The notes beneath the pieces were generated by a model. That model searched no databases. It was given only the letters and a program-made list of their open reading frames with translations, and was not told where the DNA came from. A stretch of 64,000 nt of DNA. It comes from Microlunatus antarcticus. Its GTDB lineage: Bacteria; Actinomycetota; Actinomycetes; Propionibacteriales; Propionibacteriaceae. The stretch lies in NCBI RefSeq assembly GCF_014193425.1, contig NZ_JACHZG010000001.1, positions 1,612,001 to 1,676,000 of the forward strand, in the 5' to 3' direction. Made by a program: the position numbers and the translations under genes. The stretch's first letter is position 1; the number at the start of each line of letters is the position of its first letter. Of the stretch, positions 34,199 to 40,832 are shown in pieces.

Positions 34199-34847
34199 CG
34201 TCGTCTTCGACGAGCTCGCCTTCCCAGGCTTCGAGGCCTTCCTTGACGGCGAAGATGGCGATGACGAAGCCGGCGACGGGGTCGAGCCAGGCAGCGCCGG
34301 TGAGGGTGAACACGACGAGCCCGATGAGGGTGGAGATGCTGAGCAGCACGCAGATCCGCGTCTCGGCCGCGTCGGCCAGGATCAGCGGGTCGCCACCGAG
34401 CTGCTCGCCGACGCGGCGCTTGGCGCGGGCCAGGACAGGCATCACGACGATCGACAGGGCCAGCAGCACGATCCCGACGGTGCTGTGCTCGGGTACCTCC
34501 CCGCCGAGCAGGGACCGGATGCCTTCGACCACGACGTAGACGGCGAGCAGGAAGAAGGTGACCGCGACGGCCTTGAGAGCTCGTCGTTCCTTCACCTCGT
34601 CCGCTTCACCGTGTCGGAGCCGAGCTGCCAGGCGCAGACCGACCAGCACTGCTGAGACCGACTCGATGCCGGAGTCGAGGCCGAAGCCGACGAGGGAGAC
34701 CAGGCCGGCGAGGAGGCCGAAGGTGATCGCGACGGCGCCCTCGACCACGTTGTAGGCAACGGTGAACTGAGCCAGTCGCAGGCCGCGGCGGGTCAGTTGC
34801 TCGGTCTCGGCGTCGGAGATCGAGGTGGGCGTGGTGGGTGAGGTCAT
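34179..34847 (-). CDS. CDF-related cation transporter with acidic tail
   Basis: A 222-residue protein from GTG/ATG near 34847, overlapping the arsR stop by four bases. It has five or six helices in the cation-efflux fold (GLVSLVGFGLDSGIESVSAV, ADAAETRICVLLSISTL), with Asp/His-like metal-site residues, but lacks the cytoplasmic C-terminal domain of classical CDF proteins. It ends in an Asp/Glu stretch (EDDDDDDED) that may bind metal. Regulated by the ArsR-type sensor in the same operon. Confidence 0.85.
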   Translation of the reverse strand: MTSPTTPTSISDAETEQLTRRGLRLAQFTVAYNVVEGAVAITFGLLAGLVSLVGFGLDSGIESVSAVLVGLRLAARLRHGEADEVKERRALKAVAVTFFLLAVYVVVEGIRSLLGGEVPEHSTVGIVLLALSIVVMPVLARAKRRVGEQLGGDPLILADAAETRICVLLSISTLIGLVVFTLTGAAWLDPVAGFVIAIFAVKEGLEAWEGELVEDDDDDDED

Positions 34848-35227
34848 GACTGGAGTTCCTGGGTGGTGGTTGTGCCGTAGCGGGGACAGAGGGCAACTGC
34901 GTCGCCGGTGAGGGCGAGCAGGGCCTCGGCCGCTTCGAGGAGTGCGAGGACTTCATCGGGATGGGTCAGGCTGAACAGCGAGGCTCGCCCCTGCGGGCGA
35001 GAGGTCACCAGGCCGCACTCTTTGAGGCAGGCAAGGTGCTTGCTGACCGTGCTCTGCGCCAGGTCGAGGTGCGCGGCGATCTCGCCGACGCGGTGCTCTC
35101 CCTGGACCAGGTGCTGCATGATCGCCAAGCGGGACCGATCGCTGAAACCGTGGAACAGGCACGCGGCGGCTTCTCGTGCTTGCGCGCCTGGAACCCCAGC
35201 GACGCGTTCTAGCCCTATTATCGCCAT
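34844..35227 (-). CDS. ArsR/SmtB-family metal sensor, CmtR-like
   Basis: A 127-residue repressor from ATG 35227. Recognition helix QSTVSKHLACLKECGL carries C67 and C71, the C-x3-C metal pair of CmtR; C23 (AACLFHGFSD) and the C-terminal ALCPRYG match its paralogue at 24149. The ATG lies inside the palindrome at 35219-35236, so the protein probably represses its own operon by covering promoter and start. First gene of an arsR-CDF-lspA operon. Confidence 0.9.
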   Translation of the reverse strand: MAIIGLERVAGVPGAQAREAAACLFHGFSDRSRLAIMQHLVQGEHRVGEIAAHLDLAQSTVSKHLACLKECGLVTSRPQGRASLFSLTHPDEVLALLEAAEALLALTGDAVALCPRYGTTTTQELQS

Positions 35228-35236
35228 CCGGCGATA
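35219..35236. promoter_or_regulatory. ArsR-family operator palindrome
   Basis: TATCGCCATCCGGCGATA, perfect 7-nt arms around ATCC, spans the start codon of the arsR gene and lies between it and the divergent uppP. Half-sites are the same as in the operator at 24611-24626, which serves the paralogous regulator. Confidence 0.7.
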
Positions 35237-35302
35237 CTAGCGGCCTGCTGCGCCACGGGCACGACACCAGGTTTGGCCTGGGTCGACGGACGACGAGAAT
35301 TG

Positions 35303-36139
35303 ATGGTTGCCGTGAATCTGGGCGAAGCAGTACTGCTGGGCGTGACCGAAGGCTTGACGGAGTTCCTGCCGGTGTCGAGCACAGGCCACCTGACCGTGGT
35401 GGAGAAGCTCCTGGGGCTACGTCTCGACGACCCCGGGGTGACCGCCTTCACCGCGATCGTCCAGCTCGGTCCGATCCTGGCCGTGCTGATCTTCTTCCGC
35501 CACGACATCGTCGCCCTCGCAAGCGCATGGCTGGGCGGGCTCCGCGACGCAACCCGACGCGACAGTCAGTACCGCCTGGCCTGGGCCGTGATCCTGGGCA
35601 CCGTGCCGATCGGGGTGGTGGGGTTCCTCGGGCGCGACGTGGTCGGCGCGGCCCGCAACCTGTGGGTGGTGGCAGCAGCGCTGATCGGCTGGTCGCTGGT
35701 GATGGTGGTGGCCGAACGCTACGGGCGCCAGACGCGTACCGAGGGTGAGATCCGCTATCGCGACGCCGTCGTGATCGGCCTCGTCCAGTGCGTCGCGCTC
35801 ATCCCCGGGGTGTCACGATCGGGCGCCACGATCAGCGCTGGACTGCTCCGCGGTCTCGACCGGGTGAGCGCGACCCGCTTCTCCTTCTTCCTGTCGATCC
35901 CAGCCATGCTGGCCGCCGGCGCCTTTGAGGCGGCCAGCGAAGGCTCGGCGGTGGCTCGCACCGTGGGCTGGGCAGCGACCGGTCTTGGCACCCTCGTTGC
36001 GTTCGCCGTCGGCTACGCCGCCATCGCCTGGCTCCTGCGTCTGGTGGCCCGGCACTCGATCACGGTATTCGTCCCCTACCGGATCGCCCTCGGCGTGCTC
36101 ATCGCTGTTGCTCTTGCCGTGGGGCTCATCACGCCCTAG
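35303..36139 (+). CDS. uppP: Undecaprenyl-diphosphate phosphatase
   Basis: A 278-residue membrane enzyme. ATG 35303 begins MVAVNLGEAVLLGVTEGLTE, the usual UppP start; longer frames add no family sequence. Motifs: EGLTEFLPVSSTGHL in the N-terminal half and PGVSRSGATISAGL in the C-terminal half, the two halves of the phosphatase active site. It recycles the lipid carrier for peptidoglycan synthesis. Its presence in a metal island, divergent from an arsR-CDF-lspA operon, suggests envelope maintenance under metal stress or bacitracin-like tolerance; this is inference. Confidence 0.93.
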   Translation: MVAVNLGEAVLLGVTEGLTEFLPVSSTGHLTVVEKLLGLRLDDPGVTAFTAIVQLGPILAVLIFFRHDIVALASAWLGGLRDATRRDSQYRLAWAVILGTVPIGVVGFLGRDVVGAARNLWVVAAALIGWSLVMVVAERYGRQTRTEGEIRYRDAVVIGLVQCVALIPGVSRSGATISAGLLRGLDRVSATRFSFFLSIPAMLAAGAFEAASEGSAVARTVGWAATGLGTLVAFAVGYAAIAWLLRLVARHSITVFVPYRIALGVLIAVALAVGLITP

Positions 36140-36147
36140 ACATGTGA

Positions 36148-36287
36148 GCGCGGGGCTTCGAGAGCGGGGACACTTGTCCTCGGTTGTGAGGCGGAGGTGA
36201 GTTGGTGGAGTCGGGTGATTCTTCCCCACCTGAATGAGGTGGGAGACTTCGGTCGCCTGCGATGGCTGGGGTGCGTCTCCGCAGCTA
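36148..36287 (+). repeat. Direct repeat, right copy, with truncated start of the 105-residue gene
   Basis: Matches 19813-19952. The GGAGGTGAG site and GTG start are kept (VESGDSSPPE) but a TGA follows after ten codons, so the copy is dead. It joins directly to a remnant of the ccdA 3' end at 36287. Confidence 0.8.
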
Positions 36288-36460
36288 AGCCCTGCAGCGA
36301 CTATCCGGCGTCCTCACGCTCGTGCGCACCCAGCAGCGACTCCTGACCATCATCAGCGGAGCCACCATGATCGCGATCGGGATCCTTCTAATCACCGGCT
36401 TCGGGGCCGACATCACGCGATCCTGACGGCTGGGCACTTCAGTACACGACCCTGATCTGA
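36287..36460 (+). pseudogene. 3' remnant of ccdA
   Basis: Matches 32364-32539, the end of the ccdA gene at 31775, at about 85% by eye (shared CTGCAGCGACT, ACCATCATCAGCGGAGCCA and CAGTACACGACC blocks), with small indels that break the frame. There is no start codon. Fused to the direct repeat just before it, it looks like what is left of a second copy of the 19.8-32.5 kb segment after a large internal deletion. Confidence 0.8.
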
Positions 36461-36481
36461 GCTGAGCGCGACCGAGGGGAC

Positions 36482-36736
36482 TCACGAAGTCACCCTGCCT
36501 CCGGCAACCTCGAGCCCGCTGCTCAAACCACTCAGGGCTGAGGCCACTGCCGGAGACACGCGGCTCACTGACGCTCGTGGGGCCAACACCCAGAGCAGCA
36601 GCATCGGCAGGAGGAAGTACGACAACCCGCCGCCAAGCAGCAGATGTCGAGTCGAAGTGATCGTGTCAGCGGCTTCTCGGTTGGCCGACTGGTCCGAGCT
36701 CGGTCCAGACGGCTCGGCGAAACGGTAGCTCCCCGT
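36482..36736 (-). CDS. Small membrane protein after ccdA without a canonical start codon
   Basis: An in-frame stretch of ~84 residues downstream of the ccdA stop. It has one clear helix (LLLGGGLSYFLLPMLLLWVL) and natural-looking flanks (EPSGPSSDQSANREAADTI before, SALSGLSSGLEVAGG after). GAGGAAGG sits just before an ACG codon at 36736, where an ATG would be expected, so it may start at ACG, have lost its start, or be read from an error. Not recognised. Confidence 0.4.
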   Translation of the reverse strand, partial: TGSYRFAEPSGPSSDQSANREAADTITSTRHLLLGGGLSYFLLPMLLLWVLAPRASVSRVSPAVASALSGLSSGLEVAGGRVTS

Positions 36737-36748
36737 CTTCGACCTTCC

Positions 36749-37567
36749 TCAGAGGGGTGTCTGCCAGTCGGCCACGAGGCCCTGTAGCTGCACGATCAGC
36801 GACGCCCAGATGCCGCTGACCTGCATGATGCCCACGACGATGAGCAGCAGCCCGCCGAGCTGCATGACCCGGCGGGCGTGGCGCCGAGCGAACGCGAACA
36901 CCGTGAAGGCTCGCTGGACGCCCAGGGCGGCCAGCAGGAACGGCAACCCGAGGCCGACGCTGTAGGCGAACGACAGCAGCGCCCCACGGCCGGCGCCGCC
37001 GGTGCTGAACGACAGAGACAAGACAGCGGCCAGGGTGGGTCCGATGCACGGGGTCCAGCCGACGCCGAAGAGCACCCCCAGCAGCGGCGCGCTGGCGACC
37101 CCGAGGCGGGGCTGGAAACTCAACCGGAACGAGCGGCTAAAAAGCGGGACCCGGGCGAGGACCCCGGTGAAGATGAGCCCGAGCACGATGGTGAAGACGC
37201 CCAGCACCTTGATGATCAGGTTCTGGTGTACGAGCAGCAGAGTGCCGGCCGCACCGAACGCGGCGCCGTAGCTGGTGAAGACCACCGCGAAGCCGAGAAT
37301 GAACAGCAACGTCCCGATGACCGTGCGGCTCGGCCTGCGCAAGCGGCCAGGCCTTGTCGCTGCACCGGGTGCGGTGGTGGTTGAGCGGTCGGGCTGCGTA
37401 GTGGTGGCTGTCTGGGCGTCGGCTCCGGCGGTGCCGCTGACGTAGGCGAGGTACCCAGGCACGAGCGGCAGGCAGCACGGGCTGAGGAACGACACCAGTC
37501 CGGCGGCCATCGCGACCGGGATCGCGAGCAGCAGCGGCCCGTACGCGACGAGGTCCCCGGGGTTCAC
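36749..37567 (-). CDS. CcdA-like thiol-transfer membrane protein, second copy
   Basis: A 272-residue protein from GTG 37567 with a four-base overlap with the upstream tlpA-like gene. Cys-Pro motifs [15 protein letters not shown] and [10 protein letters not shown] are in helices 1 and 4; a ~40-residue Thr/Pro-rich cytoplasmic loop ([17 protein letters not shown]) is inserted after helix 1, absent from the copy at 31775. Pairs with the TlpA-like protein to move electrons across the membrane for copper-related thiol chemistry or cytochrome assembly. Confidence 0.9.
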   Translation of the reverse strand: MNPGDLVAYGPLLLAIPVAMAAGLVSFLSPCCLPLVPGYLAYVSGTAGADAQTATTTQPDRSTTTAPGAATRPGRLRRPSRTVIGTLLFILGFAVVFTSYGAAFGAAGTLLLVHQNLIIKVLGVFTIVLGLIFTGVLARVPLFSRSFRLSFQPRLGVASAPLLGVLFGVGWTPCIGPTLAAVLSLSFSTGGAGRGALLSFAYSVGLGLPFLLAALGVQRAFTVFAFARRHARRVMQLGGLLLIVVGIMQVSGIWASLIVQLQGLVADWQTPL

Positions 37568-38205
37568 CGGGTGGCCTTGCTGGCCGCGATCTCGTCGTCG
37601 AGCAGACCTTTAAGCGTGGTGTAGGTGACCGGCCCGATGACGCGGGCCGCGATCCGGCCTTGACGGTCGATCACGACGCTGGTGGGTACGGCGGTGGTCG
37701 GGATGGTGTCGCGCAGGGCCAGAAGCACCTCACCGTTGTGGTCGATGACGCTGGGGTAGGCGACCTTGTTCGCGCGTACGAAAGCCTTGGCCGCGTCGGG
37801 GTTGTCGCGGGTGTCGATGCCGACGAAGCTGACCCCGCGACGCGCCTCGTCGGTGGCGACCCGGACCAGGTCGGGCGTCTCGGCCCGGCAGGGTGCGCAC
37901 CACGACCCCCACACGTTGATCACCACGATGTCGCCGGCCAGCCGGGAGAGGGCGAACGGTTCGCCGTCGAGGGTGGTGCCCTCGAGCTTCGGCGCAGGGG
38001 CCCGCTGCGCTGTCGGGTAGAGGTCCAGACCCGGCTCGGCGTTGACCCCGGTCTCGGCGTCTGCCCGGGTGACGTCGTTGTCGTCGTCGGCGCTCGCCCA
38101 CGGCTTCCACCACATCATCAGGAGCACCAACGCCAGGACAGCAAGGACCCACGCCAGGGCTTGAAGGCCGCGGGTCGCTCGGACGGTTGTGCTGGTGGTG
38201 TTCAT
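37564..38205 (-). CDS. TlpA/ResA-like membrane-anchored thioredoxin
   Basis: A 213-residue protein from ATG 38205 (ATGA overlap with the gene before). An N-terminal helix ([18 protein letters not shown]) anchors a thioredoxin fold with active site WCAPC ([15 protein letters not shown]) and [11 protein letters not shown] cis-Pro region. Reductant for extracytoplasmic disulfides, fed by the CcdA-like protein encoded next. Confidence 0.9.
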   Translation of the reverse strand: MNTTSTTVRATRGLQALAWVLAVLALVLLMMWWKPWASADDDNDVTRADAETGVNAEPGLDLYPTAQRAPAPKLEGTTLDGEPFALSRLAGDIVVINVWGSWCAPCRAETPDLVRVATDEARRGVSFVGIDTRDNPDAAKAFVRANKVAYPSVIDHNGEVLLALRDTIPTTAVPTSVVIDRQGRIAARVIGPVTYTTLKGLLDDEIAASKATR

Positions 38206-38783
38206 GGCAGCTGCAGCACGATCTGCTGGTCGGGCGTGAGGCGGAGCTGCGAGGGGTCGCCGTCGACCGGTGTTCCGTTGCTGGTCAGCGTCACCTGCTG
38301 GCCGCCGTCGGCCCGCACGCCGCCGATCTGGGTGGCGGTCAGCTTGACGCCCCACTCGACGAACAGCTGGCCGAGGGTGAAAACCTTTCCGGCCCGGTCG
38401 GCCTCGATGTGGATCGTGCCGTCGGGCTCGTGGGTGTGCAGCGCCGACATGGCACCGGTGGCCGGATCGACGCCGATGTTGGCCGGTACCGCCACCTCGC
38501 TGCCCTTGACGATGACGCGGAGCTGGGGGTGGTAGTGCTCGGCCGTCCCCATCGGTCCGAGGTCCAGCCCGGCGGCCGCGACCCGAGCTGTGGTGTCGGC
38601 GGGTGCCGGCCACGGCGGTGCTGAGCGGCTGTCGAGCTCGACGGGCGGCGCCGCTGCCGCAGGCTGGTCAGCTGCGTTCGTCTGCGCCGGGGCGCTGCAC
38701 GAGGTGGACAGAAAGACGACGGTGAGGCTGAGGGTGATGGCGGCGACCGATCGAGGGCGTCGGGTGCTGACGATCGAGATGAT
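38202..38783 (-). CDS. Secreted lipoprotein-like protein of copper operon, unusual start
   Basis: About 193 residues. ATG 38552 would give only 116 residues, but the frame runs open upstream through a perfect signal peptide (RSVAAITLSLTVVFLSTSC) and a Pro/Ala-rich linker. GAAGGAG lies 8-11 nt before two ATC codons (38783 and 38780) with no ATG/GTG/TTG, so the true start may be ATC, or the start was mutated. The mature part has HYHPQLRVIVKG, ALHTHEPDGTIHIEAD and FTLGQLFVEWGV, a pattern common beside copper genes; His pairs may bind copper. Function unproven. Confidence 0.55.
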   Translation of the reverse strand: MISIVSTRRPRSVAAITLSLTVVFLSTSCSAPAQTNAADQPAAAAPPVELDSRSAPPWPAPADTTARVAAAGLDLGPMGTAEHYHPQLRVIVKGSEVAVPANIGVDPATGAMSALHTHEPDGTIHIEADRAGKVFTLGQLFVEWGVKLTATQIGGVRADGGQQVTLTSNGTPVDGDPSQLRLTPDQQIVLQLP

Positions 38784-38930
38784 GGGAAGACTCCTTCAAC
38801 GGGTCAAGGTCTGGGCGGATGCTGCTGCGGGCTGCTCACCGGTCGACGGATGAGGCGTCCTACCTGCCCAGAGCTGGGTCGAGGCCACAACGCCCGACCG
38901 CTGGCGCTGCGGCCGCTTGTTCGAGCCGAC

Positions 38931-38966
38931 GAGGCCGGGACGCAGGATCGTCCCGGTCCCGGCCTC
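38931..38966 (-). terminator. Hairpin terminator after DUF305 gene
   Basis: Arms GAGGCCGGGAC (38931-38941) and GTCCCGGCCTC (38956-38966), 11 bp with a 14-nt loop, directly after the DUF305 stop at 38973 on the minus strand. The rest of 38784-38972 holds no gene. Confidence 0.65.
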
Positions 38967-38972
38967 GTGCGC

Positions 38973-39599
38973 CTACAGCTGGGCGAGCAGGTCCTGCATG
39001 ACGCCCACCTCTTGCTGCTGAGTGGTGATGATGTTCTTGGCCAACGCAACGGCGTCGGGGCTCTTGCCGTTGCTGACCTCGGCCTGGGCCATCTTGATCG
39101 CGCCCTGGTGGTGCGCGGTCATCAGCTCCAGGTACGTCTTCTGCCCTGTCTTGCCGTCGGCCTGGCCGAACTCCTTGAGCTCGGCGTCGGTGGCCATGCC
39201 ATCGCTAGCGCCGTGGTTCATCCCGCCCATCCCGCCGCCGCCCATCTGCTGCTGGCCCCACGCGGTCAGGTAGCCCTTCATGGTGTCGATCTCGGGCTGC
39301 TGGGCGGCTTTGATCTGCTGGGCGAGCGCGGTCACGTCGGGGTTCACGCCGGTCTTGGCGAGCAGGGTGTCGCTCATGGCAACGGCCTGCTCGTGGTGGG
39401 GCAGCATCATCTCGACGAACATGACGTCGGCGTTGTTGAACTCGGCCGAGGCGCTCGTGCTGGCGCTCGGGCTCGACGGGGCCGCGGAGGAGCTTGGGGC
39501 CATGTTCCCCATGTTGGTGTCGCTGCATCCGGCCAGGCCGATGGTGGCGGTCAGGGCCAGGGCGACGAGGCCGGTCTTCCGTGCGCGTGAGTGCTTCAT
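38973..39599 (-). CDS. DUF305 lipoprotein, Met/His-rich
   Basis: A 208-residue protein from ATG 39599. The signal peptide ends at GLAGC; the two DUF305 motifs are DVMFVEMMLPHHEQAVAMSD and LELMTAHHQGAIKMAQ. Between them is a Met/Gly/His-rich loop (QQMGGGGMGGMNHG) typical of copper-binding DUF305 proteins. Likely binds copper outside the membrane. Related to, but longer in the loop than, the protein at 32902. Confidence 0.92.
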   Translation of the reverse strand: MKHSRARKTGLVALALTATIGLAGCSDTNMGNMAPSSSAAPSSPSASTSASAEFNNADVMFVEMMLPHHEQAVAMSDTLLAKTGVNPDVTALAQQIKAAQQPEIDTMKGYLTAWGQQQMGGGGMGGMNHGASDGMATDAELKEFGQADGKTGQKTYLELMTAHHQGAIKMAQAEVSNGKSPDAVALAKNIITTQQQEVGVMQDLLAQL

Positions 39600-39720
39600 C
39601 TGGGTCTTCTCTCCGTACCAAGAATCTGTGTGGGACGTCCGATGACCGCGCGTCACCACCGGGGGCGTGGCGCGCGGGTGGGCTGAGCGAGGCTCGGCCG
39701 GCGGCAGCTGCACAGGTCGA

Positions 39721-40209
39721 TCAGGTACGGAGAAGCGAGAGCTCCGCCAACGACAAAGGAGGCACCAGCCTGCCGGTGGAGGGCACGGCCGCCCGGAGAA
39801 CCAGGGTGGGTAGCCGGAAAGGCGAGACGTGGGTCGGCCGCGGAGGAGCCAGCAGCCAGCCCAGCACCAGAAGAGTGAGTGCCAGCAGGCACGATCCGAG
39901 CGCCATCTGGTGATGGTCGCAGTCCGGGCAGACGCCGCCCATGTCGCCGTTGGTCATCCCCATGGCGTCGTGACCGCTCGGAAGCGCCGCCATCGCGACC
40001 GGCCCCATTTCACCGCCGGACAGGACACGAGCGGCGGTCCCGGCCTGAGCAACGGGAGCATGAGCAACGGGGGCCGGTCCGACCGCCACGTCGTGGCCGA
40101 GGGACAGCTGGTGCATCCCGACGATGCTCAGCACCACGACGACCAGGCTCATCGCGAACAGCAGGTGCCGCAGCAGGCGACCACCCGGCTGGCCGAGGAG
40201 GACGCGCAC
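39721..40209 (-). CDS. DUF6153-like membrane protein of copper island
   Basis: A 162-residue protein from GTG 40209, with CAGGAGC upstream. A hydrophobic N-terminal helix (HLLFAMSLVVVVLSIVGMHQ), a Met/His/Asp/Cys-rich loop (MGMTNGDMGGVCPDCDHHQM) that looks like a copper site, and a second helix (LGSCLLALTLLVLGWLLA). Small proteins of this layout recur in actinobacterial copper loci. It is divergent from csoR and faces a CsoR-like palindrome at 40281-40298. Confidence 0.7.
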   Translation of the reverse strand: MRVLLGQPGGRLLRHLLFAMSLVVVVLSIVGMHQLSLGHDVAVGPAPVAHAPVAQAGTAARVLSGGEMGPVAMAALPSGHDAMGMTNGDMGGVCPDCDHHQMALGSCLLALTLLVLGWLLAPPRPTHVSPFRLPTLVLRAAVPSTGRLVPPLSLAELSLLRT

Positions 40210-40280
40210 GACAGCTCCTGAGCCTGGCCTCACCGTCCACCTCCGTGCCGTCGTGATCGTCGATGTCAGGTTACCCCTCG

Positions 40281-40298
40281 GAACCCCAGGGGGGTATG
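40281..40298. promoter_or_regulatory. CsoR-like operator, imperfect
   Basis: GAACCCCAGGGGGGTATG is an imperfect version of the GC-rich CsoR palindrome (TACCCC-N-GGGGTA type), about 72 nt ahead of the DUF6153-like gene on the minus strand. Confidence 0.5.
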
Positions 40299-40394
40299 CG
40301 CACCGACGACGAGGAGGTGGGCGGTGAAAGGTGAGGCAGCTTGTCGTCCCGCCGACGGGGTCGTCGACGCTGCTGCAGTCTGGTCGTGCACCGA

Positions 40395-40412
40395 ATACCC
40401 TTGGGGGGTACG
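40395..40412. promoter_or_regulatory. CsoR-like operator
   Basis: ATACCCTTGGGGGGTACG closely matches the CsoR operator pattern. It lies in the divergent region, 81 nt ahead of csoR, so autoregulation is likely. Confidence 0.7.
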
Positions 40413-40492
40413 TCGGGCGCACGCATCGCGCCGACTTCGCGGCCGTGCAGTGGAACCTGAGGTCGCACCGTTGCAGCCCGAAGGAGACCGAC

Positions 40493-40792
40493 ATGGCTGA
40501 AACCGCAGCCCCCCACGGCTACATCCACAACAAAGACGAGTACCTCAAGCGGCTCCGCCGGATCGAGGGTCAGGCCCGTGGGCTGCAGCGCATGGTGGAG
40601 GAGGAGCAGTACTGCATCGACATCCTGACCCAGGTGTCGGCCATGACGAAGGCGTTGCAGTCGGTGTCGTTGGGTTTGCTCGACGAGCACCTCAGCCACT
40701 GCGTCGTCAACGCCGTCGCCGCGGGCGGGCCGGAGGCCGACGCCAAGCTGAAGGAAGCCTCCGAAGCCATCGCCCGCCTCGTCCGCTCCTGA
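40493..40792 (+). CDS. csoR: Copper-sensing repressor CsoR
   Basis: A 99-residue all-helical repressor from ATG 40493, with AAGGAG upstream. Copper(I) ligands C41, H66 and C70 have the same 25- and 4-residue spacing as C36, H61 and C65 of mycobacterial CsoR. Without copper it binds GC-rich palindromes; copper releases it. The palindromes at 40281, 40395 and 43228 are its likely sites, linking the DUF6153-like gene, csoR and the copper ATPase. It converges on the ATPase gene. Confidence 0.95.
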   Translation: MAETAAPHGYIHNKDEYLKRLRRIEGQARGLQRMVEEEQYCIDILTQVSAMTKALQSVSLGLLDEHLSHCVVNAVAAGGPEADAKLKEASEAIARLVRS

Positions 40793-40832
40793 CCTCTCCT
40801 CAGCCCGGCAGTCACAGTCCGACGTCGCTGGG

